From Pseudomonas sp. S31 (GTDB taxonomy: Bacteria; Pseudomonadota; Gammaproteobacteria; Pseudomonadales; Pseudomonadaceae), in contig NZ_JACVVE010000008.1 of assembly GCF_016648105.1 (NCBI RefSeq), positions 62,001-126,000 of the forward strand: a stretch of 64,000 nt of DNA. Reading direction: 5' to 3'. The notes under the pieces were generated by a model. It was given only the letters and a program-made list of their open reading frames with translations. It did no database searches and was not told the origin of the DNA. This document shows, in pieces, positions 46,738 to 56,813 of this stretch. The translations under genes and the position numbers were made by a program. Position 1 is the first letter of the stretch. Every line of letters starts with the position of its first letter.

Positions 46738-48384
46738 ATGCAGTCCGCCTATACCGTCCTCATCCTGCTGACGCTGGTAAGTGTGTCGAAACTGGTGGCG
46801 CGGGTCATCCCGCTGCCGTTGCCGTTGTTGCAGATCGCCGCCGGGGCGCTGCTGGCCTGGCCGACGCTCGGCTTGCACGTCGCCCTCAACCCCGAACTGT
46901 TCCTGTTCCTGTTCCTGCCGCCGCTGCTGTTCGCCGATGGCTGGCGTATCCCCAAACGCGAGCTGTGGCACATCCGTGGCCCGGTGGTGGCCTTGGCAGT
47001 AGGGCTGGTGCTGTTCACCGTGGTGGGGGCAGGGTATTTCATCCATTGGTTGCTGCCGTCGATCCCGCTGCCGGTCGCGTTCGCCCTGGCGGCGGTGCTG
47101 TCGCCTACCGATGCCGTGGCGGTTTCAGCCATCGCCCAGGACCGCCTGCCTACCCCGCTGATGCGCATCCTGCAAGGCGAGGCGCTGATGAACGACGCGT
47201 CTGGCCTGGTGACCTTCAAGTTCGCCCTGGCTGCGGCGATCACCGGCGTGTTCTCGCTGACCGATGCCAGCCTCAGTTTCGTTCTGGTCGCTCTCGGTGG
47301 CCTGGCAGTGGGGGTGGCCTTGAGTTGGCTGATCGGTCGCCTGCGCGCCTGGATGATCGCCCGTGGCTGGGACGACCCGGCGACCCATGTTGTGTTCATG
47401 TTGCTGTTGCCGTTCGCCGCCTACGTACTGGCCGAGCGCCTGGGCGTCTCGGGCATTCTCTCAGCGGTGGCGGCCGGCATGATGCAGAGCTGGCTCGACC
47501 TGCTACCGCGCCAGACCAGCACCCGATTGCTCAACCGCAGTGTCTGGTCGTTGCTGGAGTTCGCCTTCAACGGGCTGATATTCCTGCTGCTGGGCCTGCA
47601 GTTGCCCGACATCATCAAGGCCGTGGTCAGCCACGAGGCCACGGTGTGGCCAACCCTGGCCTGGCGGTGCCTGGACGTGGTGGCGATCTTCGCGGCATTG
47701 GTGCTGCTGCGCTTCATCTGGGTGCAGAGCATCTGGCGAGCGGTCGGTGCGGTACGCCGTTGGCGCGGCAAGCCGGCGCTGGTGTCGGTGCCTACCGCGC
47801 GTTCCTGCTGGTTGATCACCCTGGGTGGCGTGCGCGGTGCGGTGACTCTCGCTGGTGTGATGTCGGTACCGCTGCTGATGGGCGCGGGCAAGGCATTCCC
47901 CGAGCGTGACCTGCTGATTTTCATCGCTGCCGGGGTGATCCTGCTGTCGCTGATCAGTGCCTGTATCGCCCTGCCGTTGCTGTTGCGTGGTGTGGTCAAG
48001 AGCCCTGACGAGCGCCTGCACCAAGAGGTGCAAGAGGCCTGGCGGCGTACGGCCGAGGCGGCGATCCACGCGCTGGAGGCCGAGGAAGTGATCGACACCC
48101 ATGCCCCCCAGGATGCCGCGCAGGCGACCATGGCCACAGAGCTCAAGGCGCGATTGATGGCCGAGTACCGGGACGAGCTGGACAGCTACAACGACACCGC
48201 CGAAGCGCGGGCCTTGGCCGAGCAGATGGACTTGCTCGAGCGCCGTCTGCGGGTGCGTGCGCTAAGGGCGCAGCGACTGGAGTTGTACAACCTGCATCGC
48301 CAGCATCAGGTGGGCGATGAAGTGGTGCGGCAGGTGCTGGGGGAGCTGGATATGAAAGAAGCGAATCTGGGGCCGGTCAAATAG
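46738..48384 (+). CDS. CPA1-family Na+(K+)/H+ antiporter
   Basis: 548 aa from ATG 46738 (MQSAYTVLILLTLVSVSKLV), with AAGGAAG ten bases before; an earlier in-frame ATG has no such site. About 12 TM helices to residue 430 carry the family motifs SPTDAVAVSAIA and EALMNDASGLV (the transport Asn-Asp pair). A soluble C-terminal tail of about 115 residues (RRTAEAAIHALEAEEVIDTH onward) is probably regulatory. It exchanges Na+ or K+ for protons; ion choice cannot be read. Confidence 0.9.
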   Translation: MQSAYTVLILLTLVSVSKLVARVIPLPLPLLQIAAGALLAWPTLGLHVALNPELFLFLFLPPLLFADGWRIPKRELWHIRGPVVALAVGLVLFTVVGAGYFIHWLLPSIPLPVAFALAAVLSPTDAVAVSAIAQDRLPTPLMRILQGEALMNDASGLVTFKFALAAAITGVFSLTDASLSFVLVALGGLAVGVALSWLIGRLRAWMIARGWDDPATHVVFMLLLPFAAYVLAERLGVSGILSAVAAGMMQSWLDLLPRQTSTRLLNRSVWSLLEFAFNGLIFLLLGLQLPDIIKAVVSHEATVWPTLAWRCLDVVAIFAALVLLRFIWVQSIWRAVGAVRRWRGKPALVSVPTARSCWLITLGGVRGAVTLAGVMSVPLLMGAGKAFPERDLLIFIAAGVILLSLISACIALPLLLRGVVKSPDERLHQEVQEAWRRTAEAAIHALEAEEVIDTHAPQDAAQATMATELKARLMAEYRDELDSYNDTAEARALAEQMDLLERRLRVRALRAQRLELYNLHRQHQVGDEVVRQVLGELDMKEANLGPVK

Positions 48385-48404
48385 GCCTGCTTATGGCCAT
48401 TGGC

Positions 48405-48449
48405 CTGTGGGAGCGGGCTTGCCCCGCGAATGGGGCGCAAAGCGCCCCC
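48405..48449. repeat. REP element with adjoining hairpin
   Basis: CTGTGGGAGCGGGCTTGCCCCGCGAA is a REP core (48405-48430). GGGGCGC (48432-48438) and GCGCCCC (48442-48448) make a second short stem, between the convergent antiporter and dapC genes. No T run. Confidence 0.75.
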
Positions 48450-48456
48450 AGCTTTA

Positions 48457-49653
48457 TCAGCGATTCTGCAGGAAGGCGCGAATCCGCTCCGCCGCCTCGA
48501 TGCACTCGGCCAGCGGCGCGACCAGCGCCATGCGCACCCGGCCTGCGCCCGGGTTGACCCCATCCACTTCGCGCGACAGGTACGAGCCGGGCACCACGGT
48601 CACGTGCTCGGCCTCGAACAGGTCGCGGGTGAAGTCGGCATCGCTGCCCGGCACCTTGGCCCACAGGTAGAAGCTGCCATCCGGGCGCTGCACGTCCATG
48701 ACCGGCTGCAGGATATCCAGCACGGCATCGTACTTGGCCCGGTACTGGTCGCGGTTCTCGCGTACATGGGCTTCGTCCTGCCAGGCGGCGATGCTGGCCA
48801 GTTGGGTCTGCACCGGCATGGCGCAGCCGTGGTAGGTGCGGTACAGCAGGAACGGCTTGATGATCTCGGCGTCACCGGCGACGAAGCCCGAACGCAGGCC
48901 TGGCAGGTTGGAGCGCTTGGACAGGCTGTGGAACACCACGCAGCGCTTGAAGTCGCTGCGGCCGAGTTCGGCGCAGGCGCTCAGCAGGCCCGGTGGCGGT
49001 GCGTCCTCGTCGAAGTACAGCTCGCTGTAGCACTCGTCGGCGGCGATCACGAAGTCGTGCTCGTCGGCCAGGGCGATCAGCTTCTTCAGGGTGTCCATCG
49101 GCACCAGGGCGCCGGTCGGGTTGCCCGGCGAGCACAGGAACAGGATCTGGCAGCGTTTCCAGATGTCGGCCGGCACGGCGTCGAAGTCGGGGTTGAAGCC
49201 ATTGTTCTCCAGGCACGGCAGGTAGTGCGGGGTGGCCCCGGCCAGCAACGCGGCGCCTTCGTAGATCTGGTAGAACGGGTTGGGGCTGATCACCAGCCCA
49301 TCATCGGCGCGGTTGACCACGGCCTGGGTGAAGGCGAACAGTGCCTCGCGGGTGCCGTTGACCGGCAGTACGTGGCGGTCGGCGTCCAGCCAGCCGGCCG
49401 GCACGCCGAAACGACGCTCGCACCATTGGCCGATGGCCTGGCGCAGGGCTGGCAGGCCAATGGTGCTGGGGTAGACGGCCAGCTTGTCGAGGTTGTCGGC
49501 CATGGCCTGGGCGACGAACGCGGGCGATTCGTGCTTCGGCTCGCCGATCGACAGGGCGATGGCACGTTTGTCCGCGGCCGGCTTCACGTTACCCAGCAGG
49601 GCGCGGAGTTTCTCGAACGGGTAGGGCTGCAGCTGGGTCAAGGCATGGTTCAT
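48457..49653 (-). CDS. dapC: Succinyldiaminopimelate transaminase
   Basis: 398 aa. Class I/II PLP aminotransferase: the PLP Lys lies in VFHSLSKRSNLPGLRSG, substrate-binding Arg late in the sequence (GAGRVRMAL), and the LSIGEPKHESPA N-terminal segment is typical of DapC. It converts N-succinyl-2-amino-6-ketopimelate with glutamate to N-succinyl-LL-DAP, between DapD and DapE. dapC next to glnD is a known pseudomonad arrangement. Confidence 0.94.
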   Translation of the reverse strand: MNHALTQLQPYPFEKLRALLGNVKPAADKRAIALSIGEPKHESPAFVAQAMADNLDKLAVYPSTIGLPALRQAIGQWCERRFGVPAGWLDADRHVLPVNGTREALFAFTQAVVNRADDGLVISPNPFYQIYEGAALLAGATPHYLPCLENNGFNPDFDAVPADIWKRCQILFLCSPGNPTGALVPMDTLKKLIALADEHDFVIAADECYSELYFDEDAPPPGLLSACAELGRSDFKRCVVFHSLSKRSNLPGLRSGFVAGDAEIIKPFLLYRTYHGCAMPVQTQLASIAAWQDEAHVRENRDQYRAKYDAVLDILQPVMDVQRPDGSFYLWAKVPGSDADFTRDLFEAEHVTVVPGSYLSREVDGVNPGAGRVRMALVAPLAECIEAAERIRAFLQNR

Positions 49654-49687
49654 CGGCGCAAGGTCTCGTCAATCGTCTGTCTAATCG

Positions 49688-52390
49688 TTAAATGTTCACG
49701 CGGCCGGGGCTGGCGTCGCTGGCCTGGCCCGCCTGCAGTTGCTGCACGATGGCCTCCTGCAGGCGGCTGCACAATTGCGGGTCGGACAGCGGTTGGTTGT
49801 CGGCATCGGTGATGAAGAACACGTCTTCCACGCGCTCGCCGAGGGTGGCGATCTTGGCGTTCTGCAGCGACAGGTCGAACTCCAGGAAGATCCGCCCGAG
49901 CCGGGCCAACAGACCGGGGCGGTCCGGGGCGGTGATCTCGAGGATGGTCACCGGGCGCTGGGCATCGTTGAGGATGGTCACCTGCGGCGGGAAGTTGAAG
50001 TGCTTGAGCTGACGCGGTACCCGGCGCTGGATGATGGTCGGGTAGTCCTCGGGGTTGCGCAGCGCTTCGGTCAGGCCATCGCGGATCTGCTTGACCCGCT
50101 GCGGATTGTCGCCGATCGAGCCGCCGTCGTTGTCGAGCACGATGTAGGTGTCGAGGGTGAACTGGCTGCTCGAGGTGATGATCCGGGCATCGTGAATGTT
50201 CAGGTTCAGCTGCGACATCGCGGCCACGGTCACGGCGAAGAAGTCGTGCTGGTCGGGGGCGTAGATGAAGATCTGCGTGCCGCCCTCGAACTCGCGCTGG
50301 GTGGTTTCCTTGATCAGCACCAGCGGCCCGCCGTCGGCTGGCTGCTGGAGGATCGCATCGCTGTGCCAGGCCACGTCGGCGGCGGTGTGCTTGAGGAAAT
50401 AGTCGTCGCCCAGCTGCGACCAGAGCTGCTCGACGTCGTCCGGGTCGGTGCCTTCGCGGATCAGGATGTCCAGTGCCGCACTCTGCGTCTGGCGGATCTG
50501 CTCTTCGCGGTCCAGCGGGTTTTCCAGGCCTCGGCGCAGGGCGCGCTTGGTCTCGGTGTAGAGCTGGCGCAGCAGGCTGGCCCGCCAGGAGTTCCACAGA
50601 CTGGGGTTGGTGGCATTGATATCGGCCACGGTGAGCACGTAGAGGTAGTCCAGGCGGGTCTCGTCACCGACGTGCAGGGCGAAGTCGTTGATCACCTGCG
50701 GGTCGGACAGGTCCTTGCGCTGGGCGGTGGTGGACATCACCAGGTGGTTCTGCACCAGCCAGACGATCAGGCGCGAGTCCCAGGCCGGCAACTGGTGGCG
50801 TTCGCAGAACTTCTGCGCATCCACCGCGCCGAGCTCGGAGTGGTCGCCCTGGCGGCCCTTGCCGATGTCGTGGTACAGGCCGGCCAGGTAGATCAGCTCA
50901 GGCTTGGGCAGGCGCCCCATGAGCTTGCTGGCCAGCGGGAATTTCTCGGACACCGGCGTGTACTGCAGCTTGCGCAGATGCTTGATGAGGTTGAGGGTGT
51001 GCGCGTCCACGGTATAGATGTGGAACAGGTCGTGCTGCATCTGTCCGACGATCAGGCCGAACTCCGGCAGGTAGCGGCCGAGGATGCCGTAGCGGTTCAT
51101 CCGCCGCAGGTTGCGGTGGATACCGATTTCGCACTTGAACAGCTCGATGAACAGGCTGGTGTTGCGGATATCGGTGCGGAAGGTGTCGTCGATCAGATGC
51201 CGGTGCTCGCGCAGCAGGCGCACGGTGTCGGCGCGCACGCCCTTGATCTCTGGGTGCTGGGCCATCAGCACGAAGATCTCCAGCATGGCGAACGGGGTGC
51301 GCTTGAACACGTTGGCGTTGGCCGCCTCGATGTAACCGTCGTGGAGGCGGAAGCGGGCGTTCAGCGGCTGGGTGCTGCCGCTGTCGTCGTCGGCGAGGAT
51401 GACTTCCTCGAAGTGCTGGATGATCAGGTCGCACAGCTGGCTGATGCTCATCACCACCCGGTAGTACTGCTGCATGAACTGCTCGATGGCGCGCTTGGGG
51501 TTCTCGTCGCTGTAGCCCAGCAGCGCGGCGATGCTGCGCTGGTGGTCGAACAGCAGGCGGTCCTCGGCGCGCCCGGCGAGCATGTGCAGGGCATAGCGCA
51601 CCTTCCACAGGAAGTCCTGGGAGGAGGCCAGCAGCTCGTTCTCGCTTTCCAGCAGGAAACCTTCACCGGCCAGGGCGTGCAGGTTCAGGGTGCCGTACTG
51701 GCGGCGGGCTACCCAGAGCACCGTCTGGATGTCGCGCAGGCCACCGGGCGAGCCCTTGACGTTGGGTTCGAGGTTGTACTCGGTGTCGTTGTACTTGTGG
51801 TGGCGGGCCTTGAGCTCGGCACGCTTGGCCAGGAAGAACGCCTTGCTGGGCCACATGCTGGCGGTGCTGGTCACCTCCAGCATGCGCTGACGCAAGGCTT
51901 CCGGGCCGGCAACGGTGCGGCTTTCCATCAGGTTGGTGATCACCGTCAGGTCGGCACGGGCCTGCTCGGCGCATTCGTCGACGGTACGCACGCTCTGGCC
52001 GACTTCCAGGCCGATGTCCCAGAGCAGGGTCAGGAAACGCTCGATGGCCTCGCGGTACTGCTCATGTTGCGCGGCGCCGAGCAGGATCAGCAGGTCGATG
52101 TCCGAATGCGGGTGCAGTTCGCCGCGGCCGTAGCCGCCAACCGCGACCAGGGCGATGCCGCTGGGGTCGCCCCAGTCGAACTGGTTCCAGGCTTGCTGCA
52201 GGATATTGTCGACGAGCCAGGCGCGATCCTCGATCAGCCCGCGGATCTCGCGACCCTCGCGAAAGCGCCGGTCGAGTATTTCGCCAGCCTGGCGGATGGC
52301 TTTCTTGAAAGCGGCGATCGGGCTTGCCTTGAGGGCCAGTTCCGCCTGGAACTGGCCGCGGTCGAACAGCTCGGGGTCCACCTGGGGCAT
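49688..52390 (-). CDS. glnD: Bifunctional uridylyltransferase / uridylyl-removing enzyme
   Basis: 900 aa, full GlnD length. Nucleotidyltransferase motif [20 protein letters not shown] (about 86-105), a linker with GlnD-specific sequence, an HD domain ([19 protein letters not shown]) for uridylyl removal, and two C-terminal ACT domains from about 700 that sense glutamine. It uridylylates and de-uridylylates PII to signal nitrogen status. Located in map-glnD-dapC order. Confidence 0.96.
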   Translation of the reverse strand: MPQVDPELFDRGQFQAELALKASPIAAFKKAIRQAGEILDRRFREGREIRGLIEDRAWLVDNILQQAWNQFDWGDPSGIALVAVGGYGRGELHPHSDIDLLILLGAAQHEQYREAIERFLTLLWDIGLEVGQSVRTVDECAEQARADLTVITNLMESRTVAGPEALRQRMLEVTSTASMWPSKAFFLAKRAELKARHHKYNDTEYNLEPNVKGSPGGLRDIQTVLWVARRQYGTLNLHALAGEGFLLESENELLASSQDFLWKVRYALHMLAGRAEDRLLFDHQRSIAALLGYSDENPKRAIEQFMQQYYRVVMSISQLCDLIIQHFEEVILADDDSGSTQPLNARFRLHDGYIEAANANVFKRTPFAMLEIFVLMAQHPEIKGVRADTVRLLREHRHLIDDTFRTDIRNTSLFIELFKCEIGIHRNLRRMNRYGILGRYLPEFGLIVGQMQHDLFHIYTVDAHTLNLIKHLRKLQYTPVSEKFPLASKLMGRLPKPELIYLAGLYHDIGKGRQGDHSELGAVDAQKFCERHQLPAWDSRLIVWLVQNHLVMSTTAQRKDLSDPQVINDFALHVGDETRLDYLYVLTVADINATNPSLWNSWRASLLRQLYTETKRALRRGLENPLDREEQIRQTQSAALDILIREGTDPDDVEQLWSQLGDDYFLKHTAADVAWHSDAILQQPADGGPLVLIKETTQREFEGGTQIFIYAPDQHDFFAVTVAAMSQLNLNIHDARIITSSSQFTLDTYIVLDNDGGSIGDNPQRVKQIRDGLTEALRNPEDYPTIIQRRVPRQLKHFNFPPQVTILNDAQRPVTILEITAPDRPGLLARLGRIFLEFDLSLQNAKIATLGERVEDVFFITDADNQPLSDPQLCSRLQEAIVQQLQAGQASDASPGRVNI

Positions 52391-52426
52391 GCTGTCGCGT
52401 TCCTGTCGTAGAGAGGCCGAATAGGG

Positions 52427-53209
52427 TCAGGCCGAAGTGCGCGGGATGGTATCGTCCTTGCGCAGGGTGAAGATCTCGTAGCCGCTGGCGGTCACCACCA
52501 GGGTGTGTTCCCACTGGGCCGAGAGCTTGCGGTCCTTGGTGATGGCGGTCCAGCCGTCGCCCAGCACCTTGGTGTCCGCCTTGCCCTGGTTGATCATCGG
52601 CTCGATGGTGAAGGTCATGCCTTCCTTGAGCTCCATGCCGGTGCCGGCCTTGCCGTAGTGGAGGATCTGCGGTTCTTCGTGGAACACCTTGCCGATGCCG
52701 TGCCCGCAGAATTCGCGGACCACGGAGAAACCGTTCTTCTCCGCATGCTTCTGGATCACTTCGCCGATGTCGCCCAGGCGGCAGCCCGGCTTGACCAGCT
52801 CGATGGCCTTGTACATGCATTCCTGGGTGACCTTGGACAGGCGCTCGGCCCAGGCCGGCACGGTGCCGACGTGGAACATGCGGCTGGTGTCGCCGTGGTA
52901 GCCATCCTTGATCACGGTGACGTCGATGTTCAGCGTGTCGCCGTCCTTGAGCGGCTTTTCACCGGGAATGCCGTGGCACACCACATGGTTGACCGAGGTG
53001 CAGATCGACTTGGGAAAGCCCTTGTAGTTGAGCGGCGCCGGGATCGCTTGCTGGACGTTGACGATGTAGTCGTGGCACAGGCGGTCGAGCTCTTCGGTGG
53101 TAACGCCGGGCTTGACGTGTTCCTCGATCATTTCCAGCACCTCGGCGGCCAGGCGGCCGGCGATGCGCATCTTTTCGATGTCTTCTGCGGTCTTGATGGT
53201 AACGGTCAT
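52427..53209 (-). CDS. map: Methionine aminopeptidase, type I
   Basis: 260 aa, the usual length for type I. The five metal ligands are readable: Asp in NIDVTVI and in DTSRMF, His in CGHGIG, Glu in FTIEPMI and Glu in WEHTLVV. It removes the N-terminal Met from nascent proteins. The gene is divergent from rpsB across a gap of 325 bases, as in many gammaproteobacteria. Confidence 0.96.
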   Translation of the reverse strand: MTVTIKTAEDIEKMRIAGRLAAEVLEMIEEHVKPGVTTEELDRLCHDYIVNVQQAIPAPLNYKGFPKSICTSVNHVVCHGIPGEKPLKDGDTLNIDVTVIKDGYHGDTSRMFHVGTVPAWAERLSKVTQECMYKAIELVKPGCRLGDIGEVIQKHAEKNGFSVVREFCGHGIGKVFHEEPQILHYGKAGTGMELKEGMTFTIEPMINQGKADTKVLGDGWTAITKDRKLSAQWEHTLVVTASGYEIFTLRKDDTIPRTSA

Positions 53210-53382
53210 TGCAGGCTCTCTACGGCGCCATCTGGGGCGCGAACAAACGGGAAAGGCCGCATTCTACCATGGGGAGCGGGCTTGCAGCTTCAAGCTTCAA
53301 GCAACGGCTGATCTGCTTTTTATGATGCTTTACAGCTTGTCGCTTGCCACCGCTTTGCCGGGTTCCGTTTGCCTGCGGTGTG

Positions 53383-53391
53383 TGGTATAAC
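53383..53391 (+). promoter_or_regulatory. Extended -10 box for rpsB
   Basis: TGGTATAAC: a TGn extended element joined to TATAAC, about 145 bases before the rpsB ATG. A matching -35 is weak (TTCCGT), as is common for extended -10 promoters. Confidence 0.55.
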
Positions 53392-53403
53392 ATGCGCCGC
53401 TTT

Positions 53404-53417
53404 CAGGGACGTCCCTG
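53404..53417 (+). promoter_or_regulatory. Palindrome in the rpsB leader
   Basis: CAGGGACGTCCCTG is a perfect 14-base palindrome at the start of the inferred rpsB leader. rpsB-tsf in gammaproteobacteria is autoregulated by S2 through leader RNA structure; this may be part of it. Confidence 0.45.
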
Positions 53418-53534
53418 GAAGCTCAAACCCACACACGTGTCGACACGATGGCCTGGGTGCCCCGATTCCTCGTGGATCGCGGGTTGGTCATTGGGATACG
53501 TGGAGGCCCAACCCGACTTACTCAAGGAACTATC

Positions 53535-54272
53535 ATGTCCCAAGTCAACATGCGCGATATGCTGAAGGCCGGTGTGCACTTCGGCCACCAGACCCGTTAC
53601 TGGAACCCGAAAATGGGCAAGTACATTTTCGGCGCGCGTAACAAGATCCACATCATCAACCTGGAAAAAACCCTGCCGATGTTCAACGACGCTCTGTCGT
53701 TCGTAGAGCGCCTGGCCCAGGGCAAGAACAAGATCCTGTTCGTCGGCACCAAGCGTTCCGCCGGCAAGATCGTCGCCGAGCAAGCAGCTCGCGCAGGTTC
53801 GCCATACGTTGATCACCGCTGGTTGGGCGGCATGCTGACCAACTACAAAACCATCCGCGCCTCGATCAAGCGTCTGCGCGACCTGGAAACCCAGGCCGAA
53901 GATGGCACCTTTGCCAAGCTGACCAAGAAAGAAGCCCTGATGCGTTCGCGCGATCTGGAAAAGCTGGACCGCAGCCTGGGTGGTATCAAGGACATGGGCG
54001 GCCTGCCTGATGCCCTGTTCGTGATCGACGTTGATCACGAGCGCATCGCCATCACCGAAGCCAACAAGCTGGGCATCCCGGTTATCGGCGTTGTCGATAC
54101 CAACAGCAGCCCAGAAGGCGTTGACTACGTGATCCCAGGTAACGATGACGCCATCCGCGCCATCGAGCTGTACATGACTTCGATGGCCGACGCCATCATC
54201 CGCGGCCGCAACAACGTTGCCGGCGGCACCGAAGTCTACGCTGAAGAAGCGGCTGCACCTGCTGCCGAGTAA
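53535..54272 (+). CDS. rpsB: 30S ribosomal protein S2
   Basis: 245 aa from ATG 53535 ([20 protein letters not shown]), with AAGGAAC upstream; the in-frame codons before it are leader. S2 signatures [20 protein letters not shown] and [19 protein letters not shown] are present, with an Ala/Glu-rich tail. It joins the 30S subunit late. First of the rpsB-tsf pair. Confidence 0.98.
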   Translation: MSQVNMRDMLKAGVHFGHQTRYWNPKMGKYIFGARNKIHIINLEKTLPMFNDALSFVERLAQGKNKILFVGTKRSAGKIVAEQAARAGSPYVDHRWLGGMLTNYKTIRASIKRLRDLETQAEDGTFAKLTKKEALMRSRDLEKLDRSLGGIKDMGGLPDALFVIDVDHERIAITEANKLGIPVIGVVDTNSSPEGVDYVIPGNDDAIRAIELYMTSMADAIIRGRNNVAGGTEVYAEEAAAPAAE

Positions 54273-54299
54273 TAGACGCTAGCGTCTGCTTGGCACGCG

Positions 54300-54323
54300 A
54301 AAAGGGGGCTCTGCCCCCTTTTT
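54300..54323 (+). terminator. Terminator/attenuator between rpsB and tsf
   Basis: AAAAGGGGGC paired with GCCCCCTTTTT around a three-base loop, ending in Ts. A perfect palindrome AGACGCTAGCGTCT (54274-54287) lies just after the rpsB stop. In other bacteria this site lowers tsf relative to rpsB. Confidence 0.85.
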
Positions 54324-54456
54324 GCCACCTTGAAATCCTGCTGTCAGCAACGGCCCCGCATCATGGGCAAGCTGATATAACAGCAGCGATTTGCAGAATT
54401 TAACGCCCGTGACGAGCGGGTGGAATGGTTGAAAAACTTTCCAAGAGGATTTTGAA

Positions 54457-55320
54457 ATGGCAGCAATTACTGCAGCGCTGGTCAAAGAACTGCGCGAGCG
54501 TACCGGCGAAGGCATGATGGATTGCAAAAAGGCCCTGGAAAAGGCCGGCGGCGACATCGAGAAAGCCATTGACGACATGCGTGCCTCGGGCGCCATCAAG
54601 GCCGCCAAGAAGGCTGGCAACGTCGCTGCTGAAGGCGCCATCGCCGTCAAGACCGACGGCAAGGTCGCCGTTCTGCTGGAAGTGAACTCGCAGACCGACT
54701 TCCTGGCCCTGCAAGACGACTTCAAGAACTTCGTGGCCGAAAGCCTGGAAGAAGCCTTCGCCCAGAAGCTGACCGACGCTGCTCCGCTGATCGCCTCGCG
54801 TGAAGCTGCTCGTGAAGCCCTGGTCGCCAAGTGCGGCGAGAACGTCAACATCCGTCGCCTGGTGCGCGTCGAGGGTGACGTTGTCGGTGCCTACCTGCAC
54901 GGCAACAAGATCGGTGCCGCTGTCGTCCTGAAAGGCGGCGACGTCGAGCTGGCCAAGAACATCGCCATGCACGTTGCAGCTTCGAACCCAGAGTTCCTGG
55001 ATTCGTCGGAAATCTCCGCCGAGGCCATCGAGCGCGAGAAGGGCGTCTTCCTGCAGCTGAACGCTGACAAGATCGCCGGCAAGCCGGAAAACATCGTTGA
55101 AAACATGGTCAACGGTCGTATCGCCAAGTTCAAGGCCGAAGCCTCGCTGAAAGAGCAAGCCTTCGTCATGAACCCAGAAGTCAAAGTTGGCGAGCTGGCC
55201 AAGAAAGCCGGTGCTGAAATCGTTTCCTTCACCTACTTCAAGGTTGGCGAAGGCATCGAGAAGCCAGTCGACGACTTCGCTGCCGAAGTTGCCGCTCAGG
55301 TAGCTGCTGCCAAGCAGTAA
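54457..55320 (+). CDS. tsf: Elongation factor Ts
   Basis: 287 aa. The N-terminal UBA-like module with RTGEGMMDCKKALEKAGGD and the core repeats (LLEVNSQTDFLA, VGAYLHGNKIGAAVVL) identify EF-Ts, the nucleotide exchange factor of EF-Tu. The ATG follows GAGG. Second in the rpsB-tsf operon. Confidence 0.98.
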   Translation: MAAITAALVKELRERTGEGMMDCKKALEKAGGDIEKAIDDMRASGAIKAAKKAGNVAAEGAIAVKTDGKVAVLLEVNSQTDFLALQDDFKNFVAESLEEAFAQKLTDAAPLIASREAAREALVAKCGENVNIRRLVRVEGDVVGAYLHGNKIGAAVVLKGGDVELAKNIAMHVAASNPEFLDSSEISAEAIEREKGVFLQLNADKIAGKPENIVENMVNGRIAKFKAEASLKEQAFVMNPEVKVGELAKKAGAEIVSFTYFKVGEGIEKPVDDFAAEVAAQVAAAKQ

Positions 55321-55342
55321 GACAGCCCCGTCTGTCGCCCCG

Positions 55343-55375
55343 AAGAGGCTGCCCGCTCACGCGCGCAGCCTCTTT
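55343..55375 (+). terminator. Terminator after tsf
   Basis: AAGAGGCTGC (55343-55352) and GCAGCCTCTT (55365-55374), with a T after; a ten-base perfect stem. Confidence 0.8.
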
Positions 55376-55500
55376 GTCAAAACGGAGAAGGGTTTATCCG
55401 GCCCGGCTCCGCTGGCACCGAAGCGGTGCCACGCTACAGTTAGCAGGCTGTAAACAGCCCGCACGAATTTTCTAAAAGTACGCCGCAGGAGAGACTCGCA

Positions 55501-56244
55501 ATGGCTCAGCAGGTGAGTGGTCGCCAACCTCGCTATAAACGCATTTTGCTCAAACTTAGCGGCGAGGCCCTGATGGGCTCGGAAGACTTCGGGATCGACC
55601 CGAAGGTGCTGGACCGCATGGCCCTTGAAGTCGGCCAGCTGGTAGGTATCGGTGTCCAGGTCGGCCTGGTGATCGGTGGTGGCAACCTGTTCCGCGGTGC
55701 CGCGCTGAGCGCAGCTGGCATGGATCGCGTCACCGGTGACCACATGGGCATGCTCGCCACCGTGATGAACGGCCTGGCCATGCGCGATGCGCTGGAGCGC
55801 TCGAACATCCCGGCTCTGGTGATGTCGGCCATTTCCATGGTGGGCGTGACCGACCATTATGATCGTCGCAAAGCTATTCGCCACCTCAACTCCGGGGATG
55901 TGGTAATTTTCTCCGCCGGTACCGGCAACCCGTTCTTCACTACCGACTCCGCGGCCTGCCTGCGCGGCATCGAAATCGATGCCGACGTGGTATTGAAGGC
56001 GACCAAGGTTGATGGTGTGTACACTGCCGATCCATTCAAGGATCCGCATGCCGAGAAGTTCGATCACCTGACCTATGACGAGGTCCTGGATCGCAAGCTG
56101 GGTGTGATGGACCTGACCGCAATCTGCCTGTGCCGTGACCACAAGATGCCATTGCGGGTATTCAACATGAACAAGCCTGGCGCCCTGCTGAACATCGTGG
56201 TCGGTGGCGGTGAAGGTACTTTGATCGAGGAAGTCCAAGCATGA
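55501..56244 (+). CDS. pyrH: Uridylate kinase
   Basis: 247 aa. Amino-acid-kinase fold: [14 protein letters not shown] near the start, [16 protein letters not shown], and the UMP/ATP segment [19 protein letters not shown]. Phosphorylates UMP to UDP; hexameric and UTP-inhibited in Gram-negatives. The start has AGGAGAG upstream, and the stop overlaps frr (ATGA). The 180-base gap before it holds the tsf terminator and a GGCTGTAAACAGCC palindrome (55446-55459). Confidence 0.97.
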   Translation: MAQQVSGRQPRYKRILLKLSGEALMGSEDFGIDPKVLDRMALEVGQLVGIGVQVGLVIGGGNLFRGAALSAAGMDRVTGDHMGMLATVMNGLAMRDALERSNIPALVMSAISMVGVTDHYDRRKAIRHLNSGDVVIFSAGTGNPFFTTDSAACLRGIEIDADVVLKATKVDGVYTADPFKDPHAEKFDHLTYDEVLDRKLGVMDLTAICLCRDHKMPLRVFNMNKPGALLNIVVGGGEGTLIEEVQA

Positions 56245-56798
56245 TCAACGACATCAAGAAAGACGCGCAGGAGCGCATGACCAAGTCCCTCGAAGCCCTG
56301 GGCCGCAACCTGGCGGCGATCCGCACCGGTCGCGCTCACCCAAGCATCCTGGATACCGTCAAGGTTACTGCCTGGGGCAGCGAAATGCCGCTGAACCAGG
56401 TTGCCGCGATCACCGTCGAGGACGCCCGTACCCTGAAGATCGTCGCCCACGACAAGAACCTCAGCGCCGCCATCGAGAAGGCCATCCTGACCTCCGACCT
56501 GGGCCTTAACCCATCGAGCGCCGGTACCACCATTCGCGTGCCGATGCCGGCCCTGACCGAAGAGACCCGCAAGGGCTACACCAAGCAGGCCAGCGGTGTT
56601 GCCGAAGACGCCAAGGTAGCCGTGCGCAACGTGCGCCGCGATGCCCTGGGCGACCTGAAGAAGCTGACCAAGGACAAGGAAATCAGCGAAGACGAAGAGC
56701 GTCGTGCCGCGGACGAGATCCAGAAGCTGACCGACAAGTTCATTGCTGAAGTCGATGCTGCCTACAAAGCCAAGGAAAAGGACCTGATGGCCGTCTAA
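56241..56798 (+). CDS. frr: Ribosome recycling factor
   Basis: 185 aa, the standard length. RRF pattern: [20 protein letters not shown], the [16 protein letters not shown] segment, and the [16 protein letters not shown] hinge helix. With EF-G it splits the post-termination ribosome. ATG overlaps the pyrH stop by four bases. Confidence 0.98.
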   Translation: MINDIKKDAQERMTKSLEALGRNLAAIRTGRAHPSILDTVKVTAWGSEMPLNQVAAITVEDARTLKIVAHDKNLSAAIEKAILTSDLGLNPSSAGTTIRVPMPALTEETRKGYTKQASGVAEDAKVAVRNVRRDALGDLKKLTKDKEISEDEERRAADEIQKLTDKFIAEVDAAYKAKEKDLMAV

Positions 56799-56813
56799 GG
56801 CCGAGGTTTTTTA

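Larger units (their letters stand above)
53210..53534. other. map-rpsB divergent intergenic region (325 bases, no gene)
   Basis: The left part (53280-53350) has a tandem CTTCAAGCTTCAAG patch and is moderately AT-rich, as expected for the map promoter. The rpsB promoter and a roughly 140-base transcribed leader occupy 53383-53534. I see no open frame worth calling and no tRNA. Confidence 0.75.

Noticed and set aside
49739..52411. 890-codon plus-strand frame opposite glnD
   Set aside because: Same GC-bias effect; GlnD motifs are all on the minus strand.
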